From positions 1 to 18,123 of the forward strand of contig JACKBR010000070.1 in the NCBI GenBank assembly GCA_020634495.1: a DNA stretch of 18,123 nt, in the 5' to 3' direction. A program made the position numbers and the translations under genes. Positions within the stretch are counted from its first letter, which is position 1; each line of letters opens with the position of its first letter. This document shows, in pieces, positions 1 to 7,404 of this stretch. This stretch comes from Ardenticatenaceae bacterium (GTDB taxonomy: Bacteria > Chloroflexota > Anaerolineae > Promineifilales > Promineifilaceae). The notes below the pieces were generated by a model, which searched no databases, was not told the DNA's origin, and was given only the letters and a program-made list of their open reading frames with translations.

Positions 1-153
1 TATGGATTGAAGCGTATTGTCCGTGACCTGCTTCACATCCCTGGTCGGCTGTATTTTGACGGCCAACAACTCAAACGAATCGAGTTGTTAAAGCTAAACC
101 AAAATTCGCAAGACCTGATTATTTGTTTGGAAAGGTACTGTTTGGGCGAGTAG
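1..153 (+). CDS. C-terminal fragment of a DDE-type transposase (IS1380-like?)
   Basis: The first codons of the window are open from base 1 and end at TAG 151..153, giving 50 residues with no start in the window. The fragment contains a stretch reading GRLYFDGQQLKRIELLKLNQ and ends in LERYCLGE. This resembles the C-terminal tail of DDE transposases of the IS1380 kind, by memory of the family and without a search. The catalytic acidic residues are not in the window. It is convergent with the immunity-A gene, and its stop codon lies inside a short hairpin repeat (144..200) that looks like the IS end. It marks the left limit of the Rhs tip array. Confidence 0.5.
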   Translation, partial: YGLKRIVRDLLHIPGRLYFDGQQLKRIELLKLNQNSQDLIICLERYCLGE

Positions 154-200
154 AAATCGCCCTGTTTGCATTAAGTGGGTAGAAACCCGCTACTTTTGCA
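144..200. repeat. Two imperfect tandem hairpin units at the putative IS end
   Basis: Two 27-nt units (144..170 and 174..200) share the pattern GGG/GTAGAAA/CCC followed by TTTGCA. Each is internally self-complementary: GGGCGA with TCGCCC, and AGTGGGT with ACCCGCT allowing one G-T pair. The transposase stop lies in unit 1. The stop of the minus-strand immunity-A gene (190..192) lies in unit 2. This fits the terminal region of an insertion sequence that has entered the tail of that gene. Confidence 0.5.
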
Positions 201-852
201 CAAAATTAAGGTATTGGTCTGTAGTACAGGTCAATTCTATACTGTCAATGATTTTTTCCGCCTCTGTATTTAATTTATCACTACGACCTTGGTAAGCATA
301 TACTATTATTGAGTTGTTCTCATTATCTCTAATAGCAATCATCTCAATTATCTGATCGACGTCAGGGTCTTGTAGTCCAAATTGGTTTATGCTCGAGTTT
401 TCTTGCAATGCTATTGTTGGCAGTGAAATTATTGCAGTGGCCACTTGGTATCCATTAATTTGTTCCTGAATCGGCTCTTGAATGATTGTTACTGATTCCA
501 AATCATATGCGGCGTTTGACCTTTCTAACTCTGCCTCCAATACATTTTTTGAATTCTCATATTGCGATGGGACACATGCAAAGCCGTAAATTCCAATGCG
601 TGCAGATTCTTTTTCCTCATTTTCAGTTTCCAGCACAATAGAGCCATTTCGCTCAGTAAACACTAAACTCCAATTTTCTGGTTTTTCCAATCTTATGCCA
701 AAGTCAGGGTTTGTGTAAACTGTATCTTCAGAAGCTGAACTACACCCCCAAGACGCAAACAGCATTAAGAGAAGCGTCATTAGGAGGGAATATCTAATAG
801 AAAACTGATTTTGTAAAAGTCTCATAATCCTTTTTCGGTAGTGGTTAAACAT
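190..852 (-). CDS. Candidate immunity lipoprotein for tip A
   Basis: This 220-residue protein starts at ATG 850..852, preceded on the minus strand by AGGGAG nine bases upstream. Residues about 20-37 form a hydrophobic leader ending in FASWGC, a slightly irregular lipobox, so export and lipid anchoring are likely. The mature part opens with YTNPDFGIRLEKPENWSL, a pattern seen in PsbP-like and related secreted domains of Gram-positive and Chloroflexota proteins. The gene starts 27 bp after the stop of tip A in the same orientation, the position of an immunity gene in polymorphic-toxin loci. If so, it would neutralise the toxin outside the cytoplasm. The last three codons (V, Q, K) and the stop come from the IS-end repeat, so the C-terminus is probably altered. 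The immunity role is inferred from position only. Confidence 0.6.
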   Translation of the reverse strand: MFNHYRKRIMRLLQNQFSIRYSLLMTLLLMLFASWGCSSASEDTVYTNPDFGIRLEKPENWSLVFTERNGSIVLETENEEKESARIGIYGFACVPSQYENSKNVLEAELERSNAAYDLESVTIIQEPIQEQINGYQVATAIISLPTIALQENSSINQFGLQDPDVDQIIEMIAIRDNENNSIIVYAYQGRSDKLNTEAEKIIDSIELTCTTDQYLNFVQK

Positions 853-879
853 AAATAAATACTCCCTAAAGTTGATGCC

Positions 880-1761
880 CTACTCTTCTTGTTCCTTAAC
901 CCAAGCCTCATAATAATCATGCCCATACTTTAACCAGTAAATAGTATCCTCAGATGGTGTGTTTTGGTACTCTGTAAATTTCCATACTCTAACAATTAAA
1001 ACTGAAACGGATTCTGGTTCTCCTACTGCTGCCCCCCACATTCCCTGTGCTATGTAATTTATTTCAGAACGGCCTGAACAGCGTAGAGATTCAATGCATA
1101 CTTTTTGATTGGCATCAAGCTCACGCCCGCTGATCTCCACACCATTATTGTTGTAAAACGGTGTGTCATATGCTTTTCGTCCTGAATCAAAGCCAGGCCA
1201 CGTCAGATCATGAGTGTATAAATCTTCTGCAATTTTGTCAGCTAACGCTTCGAATTCCTCAATGGGTATAAATGGGATCAATGTTTCTGTGTCTGAAATT
1301 TGTTCTGGAGGAAAGTCTTTTAAGTAAACTGTGTCACCGAAGCATTCGGGTAAAGACCTCTCACATAATTCCGGAGAGTGACCATTTTCAGGGTAGTTTG
1401 GGGTTGGTTCTGGAGAATCGGATTTTTTGTCTCGACCCTCTCGATCTTCCTGGCAAGCTGATTCCCAAGGGCTGCCGCATCTTTGATGCCCAGATGGATC
1501 GTTAAAGTTGACTGGATTGTTCTCTACATACGAATACCTATTAAAACTTTGTGGATTACTTGGATTGGGTACAATGGAATCTGCACTGGCAAAGCGGTTA
1601 ATATAAGACCCTGTACTCTTAACCAATTCTGGGAAGATGGAGCCTCGGTTTTTTCTTTGGTTCTCTTCTTTTTGGGCGAGTCCAAAAAGAAAGAACAAAG
1701 GACTGCTGCATACAAAGCTTGCGATGGGCGAGGCAAGTGGCGCGGCCAGAGGCCGGGCCAC
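880..1761 (-). CDS. Orphan Rhs C-terminal tip A (unassigned toxin domain)
   Basis: The frame is open for 293 codons, but only the part from about 1620 downwards is Rhs-derived. The first ~45 residues are a translation of repeat R1, and the GTG at 1761 has no convincing ribosome site. The Rhs core (1486..1596) reads RFASADSIVP...DPSGH and is followed by CGSPWESAC, an acidic linker, and a C-terminal domain containing EINYIAQGMWGAAVGE and a final DTIYWLKYGHDYYEAW. I do not recognise that domain with certainty. It may be distantly related to tip B, which has a similar D-[ST]-I...[HY]-D-x-[YF]-E ending. The Rhs shell is absent, so the tip is probably silent unless joined to a full Rhs gene. The downstream lipoprotein gene is its likely immunity partner. 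Confidence 0.65.
   Translation of the reverse strand: MARPLAAPLASPIASFVCSSPLFFLFGLAQKEENQRKNRGSIFPELVKSTGSYINRFASADSIVPNPSNPQSFNRYSYVENNPVNFNDPSGHQRCGSPWESACQEDREGRDKKSDSPEPTPNYPENGHSPELCERSLPECFGDTVYLKDFPPEQISDTETLIPFIPIEEFEALADKIAEDLYTHDLTWPGFDSGRKAYDTPFYNNNGVEISGRELDANQKVCIESLRCSGRSEINYIAQGMWGAAVGEPESVSVLIVRVWKFTEYQNTPSEDTIYWLKYGHDYYEAWVKEQEE
1486..1596 (-). repeat. Rhs core repeat, copy A
   Basis: This 37-codon segment runs from the Arg codon of N-R-F to the His of DPSGH. It is one of five collinear copies of identical length in the window. The plus-strand word GGTACAAT (1568..1575) is present in all five. The Rhs match stops at the Asn-Arg codons, immediately upstream of which the copies diverge into two end types. 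Confidence 0.85.
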
Positions 1762-1837
1762 AGCTCACCGTAAAGGCCCGCCCCGAGCAGGAGGTCCATA
1801 TTGGGGGCTTGACAAAGCTTGTCCGCAGCAGAGGCTC
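1622..1837. repeat. Non-coding junction element R1 (no recombinase pair attached)
   Basis: R1 lies between the stop of immunity B and the core of tip A. It contains GGGAAGATGGAGCCTCGG, a T-rich stretch, and a perfect 10-bp stem (1666..1675 with 1682..1691) closing the loop GCGAGT. A stretch with GCTGCATAC and GATGGGCGAGGCAAGTGG follows, nearly the same as in R3. Two AGCA-containing motifs (about 1775..1796 and 1811..1840) follow, the last ending 7 bases before the immunity-B stop complement at 1838. Unlike R2-R4, it has no recombinase genes on its left. No credible gene lies inside it, although frames run through it by chance. Confidence 0.75.
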
Positions 1838-2440
1838 TCACTCACCGTATAAGTATCTTCCCATCTGCTTATCAATAAAAATAATCACCTCATTGAACAT
1901 TTCTATTGACATATCTTGGTCAATCATAGAATTGAAGCGAATAGTATATTCTTGATATCTAGCAGCCATTATGCACTGAAAACCAAAATTCGGTTGATTA
2001 CCGCAACCAGCGTAAAATTCATCAGCAAGAGAGCTTTGATAAAACAAATCCGTATTTTCCCTATACAAAGCTTGCCGTGATTCAACCATAAACAGATTTG
2101 AGGCCTCTGTTTCTCTTCTATATCGCCACGCACGGTATGTAGCGAGACCATTTCCTTTTCGCCAGTAAATAGTCATTGCGCCACCGTCAAAAGCTCCCTC
2201 TAATGTAGAAGGGCGAGCAATTGGGTTAACAATTGCTTCATCAGGAAACAACTCTGGTGGTAGTCCCAAATCCAAAGCATTAAAGGAACGATCTTGAACA
2301 CAGTTTAAAAAAAGGCAGCTCCTTACTATCAACACGTAACCAACCAGTATCCAGAATAATAGACTGGCACTTATTATTACTATTATTTTTCTACAAGTTA
2401 ATGGCCGGTTTCTGCTTAACTTTCTAACGTATTTCTCCAT
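1838..2440 (-). CDS. Candidate membrane-anchored immunity protein for tip B
   Basis: This 200-residue protein starts at ATG 2438..2440, only 5 bp after the stop of tip B, so the two are probably translated as a pair. A basic N-terminus (KLSRNRPLTCRK) precedes one transmembrane helix at about residues 19-41. The remaining ~155 residues, with several cysteines, are predicted to lie outside the cell. I recognise no family. Position makes it the likely immunity protein, and an outward-facing domain suggests toxin B acts at the envelope or is caught on entry. The stop codon sits at the border of R1. The gene is visibly more AT-rich than the recombinases nearby. Confidence 0.6.
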   Translation of the reverse strand: MEKYVRKLSRNRPLTCRKIIVIISASLLFWILVGYVLIVRSCLFLNCVQDRSFNALDLGLPPELFPDEAIVNPIARPSTLEGAFDGGAMTIYWRKGNGLATYRAWRYRRETEASNLFMVESRQALYRENTDLFYQSSLADEFYAGCGNQPNFGFQCIMAARYQEYTIRFNSMIDQDMSIEMFNEVIIFIDKQMGRYLYGE

Positions 2441-2445
2441 TTCTT

Positions 2446-3279
2446 TTATTTTGCCTCTGGATCAATACAGTCCCGACTTGCCAAACAATCAAACCTTTGA
2501 ACAGAGTAGCTATTCTCCTGTGACTGAGCTGGGCCGGGAGGGGAAAAAGTATCGGGCGGAGGTTGAAATAATACTAAAATATCTGTTGTTAGTGCAGCAG
2601 AGAATTCACTATTGGTTATATCAGGCCCATATTCTTCAAACAAATCGTATCCAAAACCAACAGCAATTGAGTCATAAGGATTTTCAAAGGCATTATCCGC
2701 AAATGCTGGATTAAAATTACCTTCCAGAATTTCCAATATCCCACCCGCTATACGTGAAAAATCCTCAGGCATTCCAACAGAGGCTGCAACGTAACCATAT
2801 AGAATATTACCAGGAACAGAATAATCAACCCAACGACAAGCATCGCTACTGCATAGGGTAATACCCTCACCGAGAACCTCCATCTCACGTTTAACATCCC
2901 ACTCGCCAAATTTTGTATTAAGGTCCAAGAATGTTGTTGATGCTTCATCTAACCATACTGCAGCCCAAATTATGGTCGTATCGGAGTCATCAGTTAATGC
3001 TGCAATGTAAGCATACCTCATTAGATCCAGTTGTTCTGCCTGAGCACCTCGACGCATAGCACCTGGCAACCATCCAGTAAGATCATATTGGGGTTCGTTA
3101 CAAGTCTGTTCCCAAGGGCTACCGCATTCTCCATGTCCTGAAGGATCTATTAGTTTGAGAGGATTATTTCGAACGTAAGAGAATCTATTAAAGCTTTGCG
3201 GGTTATTTGTGTCTGGTACAATTGTATCCGCACTGGCAAAGCGGTTAAGAGTTGACCACTTATATATACCCAGATTCAT
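2446..3279 (-). CDS. Orphan Rhs C-terminal tip B (polymorphic toxin type 44-like)
   Basis: The frame has 277 codons from ATG 3277..3279, which has no good ribosome site. Residues 13-49 are the Rhs core (RFASADTIVP...DPSGH), then CGSPWEQTC as in tip A, then a ~220-residue tip. The segment around residues 152-216 (VDYSVPGNILYGYVAASVGM, then PYDSIAVGFGYDLFEEYG) resembles what I remember of polymorphic toxin type 44 domains. The biochemical activity is not asserted. The start lies only a few codons upstream of the core, so the tip lacks the delivery part and is probably a stored cassette. It is followed closely by a membrane-anchored candidate immunity gene and preceded by the palindrome and recombinase pair 1 in the opposite direction. 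Confidence 0.65.
   Translation of the reverse strand: MNLGIYKWSTLNRFASADTIVPDTNNPQSFNRFSYVRNNPLKLIDPSGHGECGSPWEQTCNEPQYDLTGWLPGAMRRGAQAEQLDLMRYAYIAALTDDSDTTIIWAAVWLDEASTTFLDLNTKFGEWDVKREMEVLGEGITLCSSDACRWVDYSVPGNILYGYVAASVGMPEDFSRIAGGILEILEGNFNPAFADNAFENPYDSIAVGFGYDLFEEYGPDITNSEFSAALTTDILVLFQPPPDTFSPPGPAQSQENSYSVQRFDCLASRDCIDPEAK
3133..3243 (-). repeat. Rhs core repeat, copy B
   Basis: This 37-codon copy of the Rhs core contains GGTACAAT at 3215..3222 on the plus strand. It is followed rightwards by the compact inverted repeat GGTTAA-GAG-TTGACC (3243..3257), shared with copy D. The codons just before the core read S-T-L-N-R. Confidence 0.85.
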
Positions 3280-3302
3280 GAAACCATAGCGGCACAGAGT
3301 TG

Positions 3303-3365
3303 GTGCCTCCTATGCGTAGAATGGTTGTTCACACCAAACAACCACATTCACGCCATAGGAGGCAC
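3303..3365. promoter_or_regulatory. Imperfect palindrome 1 holding the RBS of recombinase pair 1
   Basis: The left arm GTGCCTCCTATGCG (3303..3316) pairs with the right arm CGCCATAGGAGGCAC (3351..3365). Inner arms around AGAATGGTTGTT and AACAACCACATTC also pair, with one- and two-base bulges. The right arm contains AGGAGG, the ribosome binding site of the ATG at 3369. In a transcript starting left of the palindrome that site would be paired. TAGAATGGTT in the left arm is also present in palindromes 2 and 3. The element may control translation, bind the recombinases, or both. Confidence 0.7.
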
Positions 3366-3368
3366 AAT

Positions 3369-4235
3369 ATGTTGGACGAAATCACCTGCTTTGTCAACTG
3401 GGTTCGCCGCCGCAACCCCCAAGCCCACACCTGGCAAGATTACCGCTGTGACCTACAGCAGTTTGTCACCATCGTAGGCGACAAACCCCCAGCCGACGTT
3501 CAAATCACAGACATCGACGACTTCATCAACGAGCAAAACAAGTGTGGCCTGCACCCGGCTACCATCAACCGCCGTTTGGCAGCGGTTACTTCGCTCTACA
3601 CTTTCCTGCAAGCCGAAGAGCCAGAGCTGCTTTGCCCGGTGCTGCCGCAACGCCACACGCTGCGCGCGCCGCGTCGTCTGCCTCGTGCTGTGCCGGAAAC
3701 AGATTTGCACGCCTTTTTCGACGTCATTGAAGATAGGCGTGACCAGGCCATCTTTCTGCTCATGTTAAGGTGCGGCCTCAGAATTTCGGAGGTGGCAAGC
3801 TTGCAGCTGCAAGATTTGTACCTGAACGAAGCCCAGCCCCGGCTGCAAATCATGGGCAAGAACAGCAAGGAGCGGTCGGTTTACCTTTCCAACCAGGCTG
3901 AAACTGCCCTGCGGCGGTATCTGAACGAACGGGCTGAGGTGGAGGAAACGGCCGTTTTCCTCAACTACCGCCACGAACCCCTCGCCGCGATTGGTATCCA
4001 CAAACGGCTGGAGCGGTACCGACGACTAGCAGGGATTCACATCACTGCCCATCAGCTGCGCCACAACTTTGCCAACGACCTCGTCTGCGCCGATGTGCCC
4101 GTCACCAGCATTCAGCAGCTCATGGGCCACGCCTGGATTGCCACCACCGAAACCTACCTAGCAGCCAACAACCCCAAGGTGAAGGCAGATTTCTACGCCG
4201 CAGTTGAGCAGCTCGCGGGGTGGCAACATGGCTAA
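3369..4235 (+). CDS. Tyrosine recombinase 1a (XerC/D-like)
   Basis: This 288-residue site-specific recombinase starts at ATG 3369 behind the AGGAGG of palindrome 1; the longer frame from 3300 would translate the palindrome and is rejected. An N-terminal SAM-like core-binding domain (about 1-95) precedes the catalytic domain. The tyrosine recombinase residues are all visible: Arg138 in GLRISE, Lys164/167 in GKNSKER, His228 and Arg231 in HQLRH, His254 in GHAW, and Tyr263 as nucleophile. It would cut and rejoin DNA through a 3'-phosphotyrosine. The gene overlaps 1b by 8 nt, so the two are probably co-translated and act together. Motif positions match those of 2a and 3a without gaps, although the sequences have diverged. 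The target site is unknown, but the adjacent core and palindrome are obvious candidates. Confidence 0.92.
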   Translation: MLDEITCFVNWVRRRNPQAHTWQDYRCDLQQFVTIVGDKPPADVQITDIDDFINEQNKCGLHPATINRRLAAVTSLYTFLQAEEPELLCPVLPQRHTLRAPRRLPRAVPETDLHAFFDVIEDRRDQAIFLLMLRCGLRISEVASLQLQDLYLNEAQPRLQIMGKNSKERSVYLSNQAETALRRYLNERAEVEETAVFLNYRHEPLAAIGIHKRLERYRRLAGIHITAHQLRHNFANDLVCADVPVTSIQQLMGHAWIATTETYLAANNPKVKADFYAAVEQLAGWQHG

Positions 4236-5868
4236 GAAACAGAAACAAGCGCAAACCGCCCAAGCGCAAACCGCTGCTGAACGTTACGACACAGCGTTGC
4301 GTAAGGGCAGCAAGATTTCACCCGTACCAGATGGTTGTCCTGCGCCCTTGCCGACTGCTGCTTGGCCACCTAAAAACGTGGCCCTGTTAGAAAAATATCG
4401 TTTATGGCTAGCGGCTGGTGGTGTGGCGCAATCTGTCATTGAGCAGCACCGCATCCCCATGGCCGGGCATGTGTTGGGGCTCAACCTCAAGCCGCATTCC
4501 CAGCTAGACTTGGATGGCGACCTGCAAAAAGCGATGGTCTACATCGAGTCCAAGCAGCGGAGTGCAAGCTGGACGAGAAATTGCCGCCACTCCCTCGCCT
4601 GGTTCCGCCGCTTTTTGGAGATGGAACGCGGACTGATGCTGAATGCGTTCAACGGCACTTCCTACGGCAATGCTGAACGGTACCGGACAGGTTTACCGGA
4701 CTGGCTGCTGACTCAACTGGAGCAATTTCTGCATCTACGACAGGCCAGTTGGCGGCCGTCCCGTCGGGCGGTTTCCACCTACCAGTTTTGGCAGAAATAT
4801 ACCCGAATCTGGCGTTGGCTTTGCCAGCAGGAAGAGATTGAATTGGACAGTGTTGAAGGCATCATGGCCTTGCGCCGCAGCCATCTGTATGCCTACCTGG
4901 ATGAAAAGCTGGTAGAGGGGTATGCCATCGGCAGCATCAATCTTGACCTGTACAACTTCCAGGGCAGCCTGCGCTTTTTGCAGGAGCGGGGCTGCAAAGT
5001 ACCCGCTGCCTTGCTGACAATGCCTGGCTTGAAGAAGCCAGACAGCTTGCCTCGTTTCCTGACAGATGAGCAGATGCGGCGGCTGCGGGATGACCTGGAA
5101 CAGCAGCTTGCCAAAGCCAACACAACGGCCAGAAGGCGAATGTGCCGTTTAGAGCTGGCGGCGTTTTACTTGCTGTGGCAGGGTGGCTTAAGGCTGTGTG
5201 AACTGGAGGATTTAACGTTGGCAGACCTTTCGCTCGACCAACAACGCCTCGTCATCCGGCGCAGCAAAGGGGTGAAAGACCGCACCATCTACCTGACGGA
5301 AGCGACGGTCAAAGCAGTTAAAGCTTACCTTGAGATGCGTGGAGAAAGCATTGGTGGCATAAACGAGTACGTTTTCCTCTACCGCCACAAGCACATTTCC
5401 AGAGAGCTCATCCGCTGCCGACTCAAGGCAGCGGGGAAACGAACGGGCATAAAAGTGACGCCCCACATGCTGCGGCACACCTTTGCTACCCAACTGGTGA
5501 ATGCGGGCTGCAAGATTACCAGCATCCAGCATTTGCTAGGCCACCAGCGGCTGCAAACCACCTTGACCTATGCCCGGCTGCATGACCAGACGATTGCAAC
5601 GGATTATTACACGGCCATGGCGGTTATTGAGGCGCGGTTGCAGCCTGGCTTGCCGACTGTGGCCAACGGCCAAACCGAAACCAACGATGCGTCAGCCCAC
5701 CTATTGCAACTGGTCTCATCTTTGCAAGCGCAGCCGTTAACCGACAACCAGCAGGAGTTGCTAACTGAATTACAGCAGGGATTGGTTGTGCTGGTAGAGG
5801 CGGTGCAGAGAGCAGAAAAGCTTCCAAACACGGATATTGTTAACGAACAAGCGGCACTGCCCTCATAG
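4228..5868 (+). CDS. Tyrosine recombinase 1b (long form)
   Basis: This 546-residue partner of 1a starts at ATG 4228, inside the end of 1a, with GGGGTGG upstream. The N-terminal ~270 residues form a large helical region (PMAGHVLGLNLKPH, then NWR-type RQASWRPSRR), longer than in Xer proteins. The catalytic domain has Arg322 (GGLRLCE), Lys347/350 (RSKGVKDR), His413 and Arg416 (HMLRHTF), His439 (LLGH) and Tyr448. A C-terminal tail, HLLQLVSSLQ...PLTDNQQELLTELQQGL, is conserved in 2b and 3b and may mediate assembly. A long and a short tyrosine recombinase in one operon recalls Tn554 TnpA/TnpB, but no TnpC-like gene is present. The intact active site argues for a working enzyme. Its end abuts element R2. 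Confidence 0.9.
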   Translation: MAKKQKQAQTAQAQTAAERYDTALRKGSKISPVPDGCPAPLPTAAWPPKNVALLEKYRLWLAAGGVAQSVIEQHRIPMAGHVLGLNLKPHSQLDLDGDLQKAMVYIESKQRSASWTRNCRHSLAWFRRFLEMERGLMLNAFNGTSYGNAERYRTGLPDWLLTQLEQFLHLRQASWRPSRRAVSTYQFWQKYTRIWRWLCQQEEIELDSVEGIMALRRSHLYAYLDEKLVEGYAIGSINLDLYNFQGSLRFLQERGCKVPAALLTMPGLKKPDSLPRFLTDEQMRRLRDDLEQQLAKANTTARRRMCRLELAAFYLLWQGGLRLCELEDLTLADLSLDQQRLVIRRSKGVKDRTIYLTEATVKAVKAYLEMRGESIGGINEYVFLYRHKHISRELIRCRLKAAGKRTGIKVTPHMLRHTFATQLVNAGCKITSIQHLLGHQRLQTTLTYARLHDQTIATDYYTAMAVIEARLQPGLPTVANGQTETNDASAHLLQLVSSLQAQPLTDNQQELLTELQQGLVVLVEAVQRAEKLPNTDIVNEQAALPS

Positions 5869-6175
5869 CGAGACTACCCTGGGAGGGGGAGCCTCGGTTT
5901 TGCTACTTTGGGCGAGTCCAAAGTAGGGACAGACTTTGCTGCCCCACGGCGGCTGAACGCGAACAAAGCCATGTGGCGCGGCGGGACGCCGTGCCACAGC
6001 CACTACGAAGACCCGGCCCGAGCAAGGGACTGCTGCATGACAAACCTACGACAGGCGAGGCGGAGGCGAGTGGCACGTTCAGGAGAACGGCCACAGCCCC
6101 GCTGGGAAGACCTGTCCAGAGCAGAGGGTCGTTCCACATCCCAATGGGAATACCCGTCCTAAGCAAGGGTATCTC
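5869..6175. repeat. Non-coding junction element R2 (expanded form)
   Basis: R2 is the longest of the four junction elements, between recombinase 1b and the stop of immunity C. It has GGGAGCCTCGG, then a perfect 9-bp stem CTACTTTGG/CCAAAGTAG (5903..5911 with 5918..5926) closing the loop GCGAGT. Its stem differs from R1 and R3 on both sides, so pairing is kept. The CTGCATGAC/GGCGAGG part follows. Three small hairpins (around 6007..6031, 6106..6136, 6148..6175) share an 11-12 nt loop with AGCA. The third is TACCC/GGGTA around GTCCTAAGCAA. Overlapping frames here have no family features and are not genes. Confidence 0.75.
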
Positions 6176-7390
6176 TCAACTTCCTATAGGCAAAGCCATT
6201 AACCAAATACCCACTGGTAGATCCTCCACCCCAGGAAGGAAGTCCTGCTCACCAGCTATTAGAGCAATGAACCTACGGTTTGGTGAAATGATCCAATCTA
6301 CAATGTGTCCCTCGAATTTTTCTAGGACAAAATCTTCATTATTGGCTGGATCGCAATATCTTATGTGGGTTTCCAGGAAAGTATCAGAAAATTCTGACTC
6401 CAAGTAGATACATCGGGGAGTTAGTTCTGGATCAAGTAAAATAGCTTTGTCTGTATCGGCATTTGGTATTGACCATTGCTCCTTAGTCGCTCGATTATAG
6501 AAGTAGTTCGTTTCGGCACGCACCAATATTACTTCTCCATCGGCCGAAAGATCACGGACACTATAAAGAGATTTTTCACCTTCCCAGGGTGTATCTATTT
6601 GTCCCACAGACAATGTATCAAGGTCAATAAGCCAACTAGAATGTAAACAACGATATCCTGGTGTACCTGCTGTATTGACGATTGCTACATTCTCATTTGT
6701 TGACCATATTGGCGGACCTAATACTCCAAAACAACTATCTATTAAACCCAGTTGAAAATCTTGTCCATCCTCCCGTAACCACAAAGTATAACTGTAAGGT
6801 GGATAATCAGGATTGTCTGGTTCATCTGGAAATGGAATAGGTACTGGCAAGGGTAAACGGTAGAGGATTTTTCGACTGCTGATAGGTGACAGATTGAGTA
6901 ATTCAGCGTTTTCTGGCAAGGTAGCTTCTATCTGGGGTGCGAGTTCACGATATGTACGAGGAACGTAAGGAATTGATGTAGAGTTTCCACTATATATATC
7001 GTATGCCCATGCTTGCTGCGCTTCAACATCTTGATAATAAACTGTTTGGCTATCTTCTGACCACCAAACCGTCTCGGGTAAAGAAGAGTGTATGGAAAGA
7101 ACTGGCTCAATGGTAGCTATCTGCACCAGATCGAAGCTGACATCTGGTACAACTGTAGCTGAAATAGCGACTGGTGTTTGTATAACGGAGTTATCTACCG
7201 TTGTTGTCGGTGATGGTTGGATCGTCGATGGCAATACGGTTACTACAGGCAACGGTGTTGATGAAGCTGTCGCTGATTGCGCTGAACGTGTTTCCTCAGC
7301 TTGATAAACAGGCTCATTTGTTTCTAATGTTGTACAAGCCATAATCCCTACACACATTATAGAAACAATAACGAAAGACAAGACTCTCAT
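6176..7390 (-). CDS. Candidate immunity lipoprotein for tip C (beta-propeller-like)
   Basis: ATG 7388..7390 is chosen because GGAGG lies 8 bases upstream; the TTG extension to 7414 lacks a better site. The 404-residue product begins MRVLSFVIVSIMCVGIMACT, a lipoprotein signal with lipobox IMAC. A Thr/Pro/Ser-rich stalk (about 25-85) and a beta-rich domain follow. Repeated phrases such as WWSEDSQTVYY, LSADGEVILV and ISPNRRFIALI resemble blades of TolB-type propellers. The gene starts 14 bp after tip C stops. Tip C is an M23 peptidase, which acts on cell-wall peptides, so a surface lipoprotein is a sensible inhibitor or decoy. That pairing is inferred. The stop codon lies at the border of R2. 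Confidence 0.7.
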   Translation of the reverse strand: MRVLSFVIVSIMCVGIMACTTLETNEPVYQAEETRSAQSATASSTPLPVVTVLPSTIQPSPTTTVDNSVIQTPVAISATVVPDVSFDLVQIATIEPVLSIHSSLPETVWWSEDSQTVYYQDVEAQQAWAYDIYSGNSTSIPYVPRTYRELAPQIEATLPENAELLNLSPISSRKILYRLPLPVPIPFPDEPDNPDYPPYSYTLWLREDGQDFQLGLIDSCFGVLGPPIWSTNENVAIVNTAGTPGYRCLHSSWLIDLDTLSVGQIDTPWEGEKSLYSVRDLSADGEVILVRAETNYFYNRATKEQWSIPNADTDKAILLDPELTPRCIYLESEFSDTFLETHIRYCDPANNEDFVLEKFEGHIVDWIISPNRRFIALIAGEQDFLPGVEDLPVGIWLMALPIGS

Positions 7391-7404
7391 TTTTCTAACC
7401 TCCA

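Noticed and set aside
1621..1761. Real N-terminal extension of tip A
   Set aside because: It is a translation of repeat R1, is not found in other tips, and has no ribosome site.
3252..3268. TTGACC with TATATA as a promoter right of core B
   Set aside because: The two hexamers are only a few bases apart, far short of promoter spacing.
5903..6407. Open frames of 84-144 codons over R2 and the immunity C tail
   Set aside because: They are overlapping frames on both strands through repeats and antisense to a lipoprotein gene, with no family features.
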